From: Pseudoteredinibacter isoporae_A
Lineage (GTDB): Bacteria; Pseudomonadota; Gammaproteobacteria; Pseudomonadales; Cellvibrionaceae
Assembly: GCF_040372805.1 (NCBI RefSeq)
Contig: NZ_BAABWJ010000004.1
Coordinates: 307,535-371,534 of the forward strand
Reading direction: 5' to 3'
DNA length: 64,000 nt
Shown: positions 43,690 to 52,327 of the stretch, one piece after another
Layout of the letters: the number at the start of each line of letters is the position of its first letter
How positions within the stretch are numbered: the stretch's first letter is position 1
Position numbers and translations under genes: made by a program
Notes under the pieces: generated by a model
What the model saw: the letters and a program-made list of their open reading frames with translations, nothing else
Told to the model about the DNA's origin: nothing
Databases searched by the model: none

Positions 43690-45036
43690 TCAGCCAGGCT
43701 TAAAGATAGACAGCCTCTTTCCCCGATCATACTCCGGACTCATCAAACTCTGATAGTCAACAAGGTTTTGATTCCAACATTCGCGCCCTGAAATAACAGC
43801 CTGTGCATATGTCTCGGTGAGCCCTAAGCTGTTCACTAAAATCCCTCTAAAATTGGCAGCTGCTGCACAGTCCTCGGATGGATACATTTTTTCGAGATAG
43901 AACCCGGCTCGACTCACTTGTGACTTCAGACTTGGAAGCAGGTCTAACAAGGGGTTATTGTCGACAACAAATCCTACATTGAATCTTGCTCTAGTAATGG
44001 CCACATAAAATTTAGAACGGGTACTATCCGTTAATTCGGTATCAATGTTGAACAACCAATTTTGCATTTCCTTAGTCGGATATATAAGGACACTATCGAA
44101 ACTCATGCCTTTTGAAGCTCCAAACGTTAGGCAGGAGGATAAGTCAGAAACCGATCTATTTCTATTCCATACTAGTTGAACTGCCTCATATTTCTCCAGA
44201 AAGCAATCGACATCTTTTGGGTCAACCAAGTATAAGCTACTTGCAACCCCAGCTTTAGACTTTAAACAATCTTCACAATCACAAGGTTTTGCAGCCTCAA
44301 GATTTGGGTAGAGACGAGATGAAAGGCAGCAGATTTTTTCACTGCATCGATGTGACTTAGAAAGAGTTGATGTATCAACTTGATAATTCCATTTTTTGCT
44401 AAACTTATCGATGATATATTGATCTATCTTTCCATTCTTATAATGTCCGTTTTTCCTTGAGTTATGCGTCACATACGTAACTTGACGAGGGTCTCCGACC
44501 AAGCAGAGTTGTATACCCTCTTTTACCATTAACTTTAACAACTCCAAATCATATCCTGCCAGATCTTGAACCTCATCAACATAAATTCTAGGGTAAAGCA
44601 CGGCCAATCGCTTCATAACCTCACCAGCTGTTTTCTTATTAGCCTCAAAACTGAACTCTGAAATTTTATCCGAATAAATTCGCCCCTCGGAATCAAAGTA
44701 ATAGCGTTTCGGATCAGCCTTTCGGTGGTAAACTGGCCTGACTTTGCCAAGGTACTTTATACCTGATCTTTTATTAACTAGAACCATCCCCTTGATATCC
44801 CCACTGTATAATCTACCTTGAAATGGCCTTACACAATGTTCAAGTAAAAATGAAAACCATGTTTGCACAGTAACATGCTTAGGAATTAGCCCAAACCTAC
44901 CCTTAATCTCATCGCGGTTCGCCTCGGTATAAGTTGTTATCAACACTTGCAAACAGGGATTTTTACGACAATCTTCGACTATATAGTTTGTTTTTCCAGA
45001 ACCAGCGGCAGAGAACAAAAGAGCGTTCCTAGTCAT
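43690..45036 (-). CDS. gajB: UvrD/Rep-type SF1 helicase, GajB-like (Gabija defence)
   Basis: 448 residues. Helicase motifs in order: Walker A SAAGSGKT (9-16), motif Ia LITTYTEANRDEI, Walker B YVDEVQD, motif III CLVGDPRQVTY, motif IV-like SKSHRCSEKIC, and motif VI YVAITRARFNVG. It is short compared with UvrD (about 720), as are GajB proteins. It overlaps by 8 nt the gene of an OLD-family nuclease, the gene pair that defines Gabija. In known systems GajB binds GajA and senses phage DNA ends or nucleotide depletion. A CDCEDC cysteine cluster near 257 is notable. Confidence 0.78.
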   Translation of the reverse strand: MTRNALLFSAAGSGKTNYIVEDCRKNPCLQVLITTYTEANRDEIKGRFGLIPKHVTVQTWFSFLLEHCVRPFQGRLYSGDIKGMVLVNKRSGIKYLGKVRPVYHRKADPKRYYFDSEGRIYSDKISEFSFEANKKTAGEVMKRLAVLYPRIYVDEVQDLAGYDLELLKLMVKEGIQLCLVGDPRQVTYVTHNSRKNGHYKNGKIDQYIIDKFSKKWNYQVDTSTLSKSHRCSEKICCLSSRLYPNLEAAKPCDCEDCLKSKAGVASSLYLVDPKDVDCFLEKYEAVQLVWNRNRSVSDLSSCLTFGASKGMSFDSVLIYPTKEMQNWLFNIDTELTDSTRSKFYVAITRARFNVGFVVDNNPLLDLLPSLKSQVSRAGFYLEKMYPSEDCAAAANFRGILVNSLGLTETYAQAVISGRECWNQNLVDYQSLMSPEYDRGKRLSIFKPG

Positions 45037-46689
45037 AGTATGCTACCGCCTTATTAATATAGTCTGGATAACTTATTGGGCCATTATAGTCAAAAACTCT
45101 TAAAGCACATTTAGTCTTATTGTTTTTCATATAACTCAGAATATCGTCATCTTTATCATATTTGGTTTTACTATCTAAAACTAAATTCATGATATCAATA
45201 CCATTAGCTCTGAGCATTTCAGGCTCTAAGGTGTTATTATTGTAAGACTCCAGACTCCCTGAGTAATCAACAACCGCATCTTGATAAAAGACCTCTATAT
45301 TATCTTTCTTATCATTCCCCAAGTAACATTTGTACTTTTTCCGCAAGGCTTCAACATCACCATCATTATCTGTAATTACGATTGTAGGTATTTTTATTTT
45401 TTCAGATATCTCTAGAAACCTAAGAAATGATGTACCAACTGAAATCACTTCAATCCCATCTTCGATAGGAAGTCTTCCATCATTCCTATCCATATAAGCT
45501 TTTTGAAAAATCAACTCATCGCAATCACCTTCAACCAAAACTACGGATTTGCAAAGTATCATTCTTAGGACATCATACCCAGGTAGCTTTCTAAAAAACT
45601 CTTGCGTATCAGGACTCAAATCCGAAAATGTAGTTACACCCTCCCCACCCAACAAAATAAGATTATCCAAGCCTAATTTGTTGGCTACAAAGCTACTATG
45701 CGTAGTAATAAAAACTTGTTTTCCTTCCAACCCTGAGTCAACTTTCAGCAAAAGCTCATTTAGCTTAGAGTGTGACAAATGGTTTTCTGGCTCCTCTATA
45801 AGGGCAACATTCGCATTTTTTGTTTTCTTTTCGCTCATTGCCAATGAAACTTTAATAATGCTCTGCTCCCCCTGACCAATAAAATTGAAAGGCACTCCAT
45901 CTAGATATGCTGTCAAACTTGACTCCCATGAGCTTTGGGATGGGGCAGCCACAGATATCGAAATATTTTTACCTTCAACAAAATTCGACTTACCAATTGC
46001 TTTGTTTATTGCCTTAACAGAATCGTCTTCCCCAAATGAAACTCTCATTTCTCGATAAGCCTGAGCCACATCAACCTTTTCCGAATCAGACAGGTAGTCT
46101 CCAATTACACGAGAAACATACGCATCAGAGCCATTAACAAATCTTCCATTCGATGAATCTAAATATGCTGACTTGAGAGGAATCACCTGGTTAACTATTG
46201 GCTTTCTAGAAAAACTCTTTCTTGTTATTGTGTAATATTCAATAGGAATCGATTTTAAATCAGAAGCTTTTTTTCAACCAATTCCTGGTATAGATCACTG
46301 TAGTTTTCATCTAGGTGAATACGTAAAGAAACACCTGAAGCAGAAAGGGACTTTGAGTTTCCGTCACCCTTGAATCTGGTCACATCTACAGATTCGTCAT
46401 CTAGGAAATACAACTCAAATAATATATCAGGGGAAGGCGCCACCAAACCGGAACCCAGCGACTCTAAATAATCCAGCTCCACTTCACGATTAAAGAGGTA
46501 CGATGAGAGATCATTTTTCAAGTATTTCCCTCTAAAAACACCAGTCAAGGCTATATGGATAGCCTCTAAAATGGTAGATTTACCAACTTCGTTATTACCC
46601 ACCAATATATTGGTCTTTTTGTTAAATCTAAACTCATGTACGCCTTTATATGATTTAAAATTCTTAATAACTAGTCGATCTATAATCAA
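45029..46689 (-). CDS. gajA: OLD-family ATPase/TOPRIM nuclease, GajA-like, interrupted by a -1 frameshift
   Basis: Two open frames make one protein. Frame 1 (46689 down to a stop at 46255, 144 aa) has the ABC-type Walker A GNNEVGKST (31-39). Frame 2, in -1, holds the signature GQGEQS, Walker B ALIEEPENHLS, H-loop ITTHSSF, and the TOPRIM VLVEGDCDELIF plus ITDNDGD. The frames overlap only over 46273-46258, which contains A AAA AAG (46273-46267) read in zero frame; a -1 slip there gives ELVEKKASDLKSIPIEYY and a 553-residue product, near GajA length. AGGA lies 9 nt upstream. Programmed frameshift or homopolymer mutation cannot be told apart here. With GajB it would form a DNA-nicking anti-phage complex. 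Confidence 0.75.
46267..46273 (-). promoter_or_regulatory. Slippery heptamer, candidate -1 frameshift site in gajA-like gene
   Basis: Minus-strand A AAA AAG in phase with frame 1 (codons GAA AAA AAG), preceded at 9 nt by AGGA. This is the dnaX-type signal. No strong downstream stem was seen. Confidence 0.5.
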
Positions 46690-46736
46690 AACACAACTCC
46701 CTTTGGAAAATTTAATTATCGGTTTACTCTATCGTG

Positions 46737-47471
46737 TCAATATGGATTCTTTTCTAGACCAATCTCTTCAACTGCGCGCCAAAACTCAGAAAGCTCACCG
46801 ATTCTTTTTGACGGGACACTATCTAAAAACTGAACTCCCATAAGAATCATTCTTACCTGCGTAAACTCTGTGAAATTAACTAAAGTTAAGTAACGCTCCT
46901 TTCTATCTTCATATGTAAACCCGTTTTCATCGCTTAGCTTAGAATCAATCATTTTTGTAGCAGCAGAAAAAGCTCTCACCACCCCAAAAAATGTATCTTC
47001 AGTATCAATACGATCAATCAATCTTTTTGCTTTACTCGCACCTTTTACACCGTAAACATCGATAATCTTCTCTATCGTACTCTCCAAGCATATAAATGCC
47101 TCACTACCACTCAGGACTCTACCTTTTGCGCGAACCTTAAAGCAATCAAATGTTTTTTTCTGAAAATCGATCATATTAAAGAACATACTTTCGAATATCC
47201 TAACTTTTTCTACTCGCTCACTGCTTTTCAATTCTGCTCTTAAGCTAAGATTTGCGTCATTTTGCAAACTTAACGAACGAATTAGGAGTACAATAGAGAT
47301 AAAACTCAAGACTGGATTGAGAATTCCTCCAAAATAGTCTCCCAACTGGGCCCAATCTTCAGTCTTGTCAGACAACTCATACCCTAGAAAAACATAGAAT
47401 TGTAGGAAGTAGGCTGTTACCACAATGCATATAAGCAACGCGGCAATAGCTACATATAGCTTAGATTTCAT
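46737..47471 (-). CDS. Putative AbiC-like phage abortive infection membrane protein
   Basis: 244 residues. Two N-terminal transmembrane helices (about 5-28 and 53-68) enclose the loop DWAQLGDYFGGILNPVLSFI, then a helix ending SLQNDANLSLRAEL and RIFESMFFNMIDFQKKTFDC. That order (WxxxGDxxGGxxNPxxxF, helix, FESxFFNxxxxQ) is what I associate with the putAbiC family. Its mechanism is unknown; members are found in phage defence clusters. It overlaps the upstream gene by 11 nt and lies 47 nt before gajA, so it may share the operon. Confidence 0.6.
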   Translation of the reverse strand: MKSKLYVAIAALLICIVVTAYFLQFYVFLGYELSDKTEDWAQLGDYFGGILNPVLSFISIVLLIRSLSLQNDANLSLRAELKSSERVEKVRIFESMFFNMIDFQKKTFDCFKVRAKGRVLSGSEAFICLESTIEKIIDVYGVKGASKAKRLIDRIDTEDTFFGVVRAFSAATKMIDSKLSDENGFTYEDRKERYLTLVNFTEFTQVRMILMGVQFLDSVPSKRIGELSEFWRAVEEIGLEKNPY

Positions 47472-48297
47472 AAAGTTCTGTCACGAAGTATTTAACGACT
47501 GTCCCATCTGCCAACTTCATCGGCAGCGCTCCAACTCTTAAGTACTCCCAGTCTGTATCTTCTAATCCATTATTCTTATTTAGATTTTCCGAGAACACCT
47601 TTTTCGCATTAATTGCAATATTTCTATACCTACCCTGAAAGCCGAAAGCGACAGTCTCACCGTGTCCTTTAATTTGAAGCCGACCATTTCCAGTGTGGAT
47701 ATTAAGCCTTGTGACACCCATTTCTAACTCAACCTTTTCCCCTGAAACCTTAGCGTCCATCACCTTTGCAGTTTCGGAGTCGAATTTAACAACAGATGGT
47801 CTTTCCAACCTGCTTGTACGGTGTCTGATCGTAACTCCATATCCTAGCTGGCGTGACACCTGATGAATATTTTTCAAAATCGAACCTTGAAGGCGCCTAA
47901 CAACAGTGCCAGTAACATTTCCTATCCTATCTAACTGCGTCTTTGCTTTTTCAGATAGCTCCGCAGTCTCTTGATATATTGCCTCATTGACCACATAAGT
48001 AATCAACTCTATAAATGCGGCACGACCAATCCTTCGCAGTGATTTCCTCATATCCTGGTCATATATCTCTAAATGGAACTCTTGCCCATACGAGCCATCA
48101 AAAGTTCTTCTAAGCTTGGTTCTTACACGTCCCTTACTAGTATTCCTAGTTGGAGTTTTCCCCGATAAAACTGTTTCAGCAGCAATCCTCATTGCGTCTG
48201 AAACACCCTGCATAGTATCTAGTCCGGCTTTCATATCAACTGCATATTCGTCAGTATCTATGACTAAGTCCATCTTAACCGTTGTAATTTGATTCAT
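47461..48297 (-). CDS. Unrecognised 278-residue protein paired with the AbiC-like gene
   Basis: 278 residues, no signal or membrane segments. The N-terminal half is alpha/beta (KMDLVIDTDEYAVDMKAGLD, then LRRTFDGSYGQEFHLEIYDQ), with a helical stretch RIGRAAFIELITYVVNEAIY; the C-terminal half is beta-rich (GVTRLNIHTGNGRLQIKGHG). I vaguely recall DUF7946/DUF7947-type proteins with this outline, but would not assign it. The 11-nt overlap with the AbiC-like gene means coupled translation, so the two probably form one functional unit. It is the first gene of the four-gene minus-strand block. Confidence 0.6.
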   Translation of the reverse strand: MNQITTVKMDLVIDTDEYAVDMKAGLDTMQGVSDAMRIAAETVLSGKTPTRNTSKGRVRTKLRRTFDGSYGQEFHLEIYDQDMRKSLRRIGRAAFIELITYVVNEAIYQETAELSEKAKTQLDRIGNVTGTVVRRLQGSILKNIHQVSRQLGYGVTIRHRTSRLERPSVVKFDSETAKVMDAKVSGEKVELEMGVTRLNIHTGNGRLQIKGHGETVAFGFQGRYRNIAINAKKVFSENLNKNNGLEDTDWEYLRVGALPMKLADGTVVKYFVTELYEI

Positions 48298-48851
48298 ATT
48301 CCCACTTCACTTTGGATATAGATAATTATCAGCTTTAAGCTGAGAGCATTATTTATAAGTAAATTAGCCCACGAATTGCCATTAATAATATGGTGATCTA
48401 CCAAAGGCATTAAGAGATGGAATTTAATCGGAGAGATAAATTATCAGGGAAGGCCTTGAAAAGGCTGCTTGATCGCTGAGATTGATTAAATCCATTTAAA
48501 CCCAAACTCTAGGCTGAAAGCCAATTGACTAAACAATCAGATTAACACTCATTTGGCTGAATTTAAAACCAACATAGCTAGCGCCTTGGAATTAAAGTGA
48601 TTCATATCAAATGATCAACCTAAACTACATAGTCCTTTTTTAAAAAACTCTGATTATTTGAACCAATAAAGAAGTGTAGAGCCTGTAAAAACGCAACTTA
48701 ACACCAGCCAACAACTCTTAATTAAGTGTCGGAATTTACCACTAGCCAAACCGGCTACCGAATAAATGGACTTAATATGGACTTAAACTAACTTTAGAAC
48801 CGGTCAAACCAAACGGATAATTTTTCAACCTATTGATTTTAAAAGAAAAAA
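48298..48851. other. AT-rich non-coding stretch between defence block and tRNA-Pro
   Basis: About 550 bp without a supported gene. On the minus strand a TATAAA-containing segment near 48350 may be the promoter of the four-gene defence block. A small inverted repeat (AGCTTTAAGCT, 48331-48341) is the only structure noted. Confidence 0.45.
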
Positions 48852-48928
48852 TGGTCGGGACGGCAGGATTTGAACCTACGACCACTACACCCCCAGTGTA
48901 GTGCGCTACCAGACTGCGCTACGCCCCG
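48852..48928 (-). tRNA. tRNA-Pro (GGG)
   Basis: The minus strand gives a 77-nt cloverleaf with acceptor CGGGGCG pairing CGTCCCG (one G-U), the anticodon stem CTACA/TGTAG with loop CTGGGGG (anticodon GGG), the T-loop GGTTCAAATCC, and an encoded CCA. It lies downstream of the merR-ihfA-pheST block; its 3' end borders the accessory island. Confidence 0.97.
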
Positions 48929-49143
48929 ATAGAGATAAAGTTTGTTGCGTGATTCGAGGAATGCTGCAGCAAGCTTTATTGGAATCTCCCGAATTGGGAG
49001 AGGCGGCTATGATACCCGATAAGCCTTTGATTGCAAGCGAATTTTGGCTTTTTGAGGCCTTGTCTCAGGCATATTTTCGCTCTTTTCTGCCCATTTTTTC
49101 TCTGCGCTTTATTCGCCCAATCCTTAGACAACAGGCATAAAAA

Positions 49144-49165
49144 AACCGGGAGAAACCCGGTTTTT
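49144..49165 (-). terminator. Rho-independent terminator after the MerR gene
   Basis: Stem AACCGGG / CCCGGTT (49144-49150 with 49156-49162), loop AGAAA, with T-runs on both strands. It lies 30 nt past the MerR stop. Confidence 0.88.
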
Positions 49166-49190
49166 GGAGCTGACTGTCAATTGAGAAGAT

Positions 49191-49550
49191 TTAGACCTTC
49201 AGGGTGTCCAATAGCTCTTCCAATTCGTTGATCATTTGACGAACCAGGGCTTGGAATTCCTGCTTGTCATCGCCCTCTTCCGGCTCGCTGTTCATTTTCA
49301 GGCGAGCACCACCAATGGTAAAGCCCTGTTCGTACAGCAGTGCCCTAATTTGGCGTATGGTCAATACGTCTTGGCGTTGGTAATAACGGCGGTTACCGCG
49401 GCGTTTTACCGGTTTTAGCTGTGGGAATTCCTGTTCCCAGTAGCGCAGTACATGGGGCTTTACTGCGCACAGCTCGCTTACCTCGCCAATGGTAAAATAG
49501 CGCTTACCGGGGATCTCCGGCAGTTCGTCATTATTCGTCGGTTCCAGCAT
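49191..49550 (-). CDS. MerR-family regulator
   Basis: 119 residues. The MerR winged HTH reads RYFTIGEVSELCAVKPHVLR, then YWEQEFPQLKPVKRRGNRRY and the wing RQDVLTIRQIRALLYEQGFT; a short helix for dimerisation follows. There are no metal-binding cysteines at the C-terminus. A MerR gene directly after ihfA is common in gammaproteobacteria; its target is unknown to me. It overlaps ihfA by 20 nt. Confidence 0.92.
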   Translation of the reverse strand: MLEPTNNDELPEIPGKRYFTIGEVSELCAVKPHVLRYWEQEFPQLKPVKRRGNRRYYQRQDVLTIRQIRALLYEQGFTIGGARLKMNSEPEEGDDKQEFQALVRQMINELEELLDTLKV

Positions 49551-49833
49551 AAGCTTCTACACGTGCCTTGAGTTTTTGCCCAGGGCGAAAAGTCACTACA
49601 CGGCGTGCCGTGATCGGGATCTCTTCTCCGGTTTTAGGATTGCGGCCAGGACGTTGGCTTTTATCACGCAGCTCAAAATTACCAAAGCCTGAGAGCTTAA
49701 CCTGCTCATTAGACTCCAGCGCGGCGCGAATTTCTTCAAAAAACAGCTCGACAAGCTCTTTGGCTTCACGCTTGTTGAAGCCAAGTTCTTCGTACAGCTT
49801 CTCGGCCAAATCGGCTTTGGTCAGTGCTGACAT
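49531..49833 (-). CDS. ihfA: Integration host factor subunit alpha
   Basis: 100 residues. HU/IHF fold with EKLYEELGFNKREAKELVEL, the GFGNFELRDKSQRPGRNPKT beta arm with the DNA-intercalating Pro in RPGRNPKTGE, and ARRVVTFRPGQKLKARVE. It bends DNA at specific sites with IhfB. It is located after pheT as usual. Confidence 0.98.
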   Translation of the reverse strand: MSALTKADLAEKLYEELGFNKREAKELVELFFEEIRAALESNEQVKLSGFGNFELRDKSQRPGRNPKTGEEIPITARRVVTFRPGQKLKARVEAYAGTDE

Positions 49834-49906
49834 GGTTGAGACAAAGCTCCTTCCTGAAACTTATTGCCACACCTAAAGCACTGAATCAGCCGATCTGGCT
49901 GATGGT

Positions 49907-52270
49907 TTACCTTAAGCTGGCACCCAGTTCTTCCTCAAGACGCTTGACCACCGCATCTACCGAGGAATTGATTTCTTCCTCCGTAAGAGTGCGTGATGGA
50001 TGCTGATACGTCAAGCCCAATGCAACACTTTTTCTTTCTGCATCAATGCCTTTGCCGGTATATACGTCAAAGACCTTTAAGTCTACAAGCTCTTCACCCG
50101 CTGCTGCTCGCACCCCGGCAAGCAATGCATCGGCCGTTGTTTCACGTGCCACTAGCAGGGCCAGGTCACGTCGAACTTCAGGGAATTTAGAGAGCGGCGT
50201 AAAGGCTGGCAAGCACGCTTCAGACAAGGCCGCCTGCTCGATCTCAAACAGATAAACGGATTGATTAATGCCCAATTCCTGCTGAATTTGCGGGTGCAAG
50301 GCACCAAGGTAGCCCACAACCTCACCATCCAGCTCAATAGCAGCACACTGCCCTGGGTGCAGCGCAGAGTGCTCGGCGGCCACAAAACGGAAGCTTTGAG
50401 AGGTGATGTCCAGCAAACCTTCTACCACGCCCTTCATGTCGTAGAAATCCATAGCTTCGGATTTCGCGCTCCAACCTTCTGGCAAGCGGTCACCATACAT
50501 AAGTCCAGCCAGCATCGGCACCTGCTTTTCCAATGAATGGAAGCTCAAGCCGGTTTCAAACAGCTTGGCACGGCTCTGCTGACGCTTCAGGTTATGCTGC
50601 AAGGCTTGTACTAGCCCCGGCCATAATGAAGTACGCATAACCGCCATATCGGCGCTGATTGGGTTTTTCAGTTCAATGGGGGCCTGCTCTGGGTTAAATA
50701 CCTTTTGCAACTCACTATCAATAAAGCTGTAGCAAATAGCTTCCTGGAAGCCTTGGGCCACCAGTTGCTGACGCAGCGCCGGCAAACCCACTTTGCTTTC
50801 ATTACGCGGCAGGATGGTAATTTCAGCTTCCAGGCTGGTGGTCGGCAGACGGTTATACCCGTAGACACGAGCCAGCTCTTCCAGCAGGTCTGCTTCAATA
50901 GCGATATCAAAGCGATAGCTGGGTACGCTGAAGACCCAGCCGCTGTCGGTGTTTTCGACCAAATGCAGACCCAGTCGAGTCAGGATATCAACCACCTCTT
51001 CATCAGCCATGGAGAAGCCCAAGCCAGATTCGATTTTGTGGCGGCGTAATTCAACCTTACGCTCGGCCGGCACCTGATCCGCCAGCTCAGTCACATGAGT
51101 GGGGCCAACTTTACCGCCTACAGCGGCGACCAATAGCTCTGTGGCGCGCTCTATGGCCTTTTCCTGCAGCTGATAATCCACTCCACGCTCATAGCGGTGT
51201 GAAGCATCTGTATGCAAGCCATAGCTGCGAGCACGACCGGCGATTGCAATAGGATCGAAGTAAGCACACTCAAGAAACACATCGGTGGTTTCTTTACTGA
51301 CCGCGGTGGATTCGCCACCCATAATACCTGCCATAGCCACGGGGCCGTTGCTGTCGCAGATCAACAGGGTATCGTCTTTCAACTCAACTTCCTGGCCATC
51401 CAGCAGAGTCAGCTTTTCACCAGCGGTAGATGGACGAACACGAATGCTGCCCTTCAACTTATTCATATCGAAGGCATGCAGTGGTTGACCCAGCTCCAAC
51501 AAAACGTAGTTGGTCACATCCACGACAGCATCAATAGAACGCAAGCCAGCGCGGCGCAGTTTTTCCTGCATCCACAATGGGCTTGCTTGAGATAAATCCA
51601 CACCACGGATAACGCGCCCCAGGTAACGCGAGCAGGCACCTTTGGCCTCCAGAGACACATCCAAGGTTTCTTTGGTGTCCGCTTCTACAATAGGCATTTG
51701 TGGCGGCGTTACCGGTGCACGGTTTAATACGCCCACGTCGCGAGCAATACCTTGCATGCTTAAACAATCGCTGCGGTTTGGTGTGAGATCCACTTCGATG
51801 ATGTGATCATCCAAGTTCAGATACTCGCGCAAGCAGCTTCCCACAGGCGCATCGCTTGGCAATTCCCAGATACCGGAATCGTCTTCGCCGCACTGCAGTT
51901 CGGTTTCGGCACACAACATGCCCTTGGATTCAACACCGCGCAGCTTGGCTTTTTTGATTTTAAAATCACCGGGGAGTTTTGCTCCCACCAACGCAAACGG
52001 AATTTTAATGCCGGCTCGGGCGTTCGGCGCACCGCAAACCACTTGAGTGAGTTCTTCGTCGCCACCGGCAACCTGACAAACACGCAATTTGTCGGCATCA
52101 GGATGTTGTTCGATGGAAACAATTTCGCCGACAACCACTTTGCTGAAGGTGCCTGCCGCGGCTTCAACAGCGTCAACCTCGAGGCCAGCCATGGTGAGCT
52201 GCTCGACCAATTCTTCTGTACTGATATTGGGGCTTACCCATTCGCGCAACCAGCTTTCAGATACTTTCAT
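49907..52270 (-). CDS. pheT: Phenylalanine-tRNA ligase beta subunit
   Basis: 787 residues. Domains in order: N-terminal B1/EMAP-like tRNA-binding module (VVVGEIVSIEQHPDADKLRV), B3/B4 editing domain, B5, the catalytic-like core, and C-terminal ferredoxin-fold anticodon-binding domain (FTPLSKFPEVRRDLALLVAR). It forms an alpha2beta2 enzyme with PheS that charges tRNA-Phe and edits Tyr. 57 nt separates it from pheS. Confidence 0.98.
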   Translation of the reverse strand: MKVSESWLREWVSPNISTEELVEQLTMAGLEVDAVEAAAGTFSKVVVGEIVSIEQHPDADKLRVCQVAGGDEELTQVVCGAPNARAGIKIPFALVGAKLPGDFKIKKAKLRGVESKGMLCAETELQCGEDDSGIWELPSDAPVGSCLREYLNLDDHIIEVDLTPNRSDCLSMQGIARDVGVLNRAPVTPPQMPIVEADTKETLDVSLEAKGACSRYLGRVIRGVDLSQASPLWMQEKLRRAGLRSIDAVVDVTNYVLLELGQPLHAFDMNKLKGSIRVRPSTAGEKLTLLDGQEVELKDDTLLICDSNGPVAMAGIMGGESTAVSKETTDVFLECAYFDPIAIAGRARSYGLHTDASHRYERGVDYQLQEKAIERATELLVAAVGGKVGPTHVTELADQVPAERKVELRRHKIESGLGFSMADEEVVDILTRLGLHLVENTDSGWVFSVPSYRFDIAIEADLLEELARVYGYNRLPTTSLEAEITILPRNESKVGLPALRQQLVAQGFQEAICYSFIDSELQKVFNPEQAPIELKNPISADMAVMRTSLWPGLVQALQHNLKRQQSRAKLFETGLSFHSLEKQVPMLAGLMYGDRLPEGWSAKSEAMDFYDMKGVVEGLLDITSQSFRFVAAEHSALHPGQCAAIELDGEVVGYLGALHPQIQQELGINQSVYLFEIEQAALSEACLPAFTPLSKFPEVRRDLALLVARETTADALLAGVRAAAGEELVDLKVFDVYTGKGIDAERKSVALGLTYQHPSRTLTEEEINSSVDAVVKRLEEELGASLR

Positions 52271-52327
52271 GATGTGTTTTCTTCCAATTCAATTCTGTGT
52301 CGTTGTTGTTCGATCTTTTCTGCAGAG

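Larger units (their letters stand above)
39500..48851. mobile_element. Accessory island next to tRNA-Pro, with phage remnant and defence genes
   Basis: The block holds unrelated orphan genes, a broken P2-type gpA and an anti-phage gene cluster, and directly borders the 3' end of tRNA-Pro, a favoured integration site. 43.6-48.8 kb is clearly more AT-rich than the flanking housekeeping genes. No integrase and no second copy of the tRNA 3' end were found, so the far border (somewhere near 39.5-41.4 kb) is a guess. Confidence 0.5.

Noticed and set aside
39476..48851. Direct repeat of the tRNA-Pro 3' end as attR for the island
   Set aside because: I looked for the 3' T-arm/acceptor sequence in the accessory block and found no convincing second copy, so island borders stay undefined.
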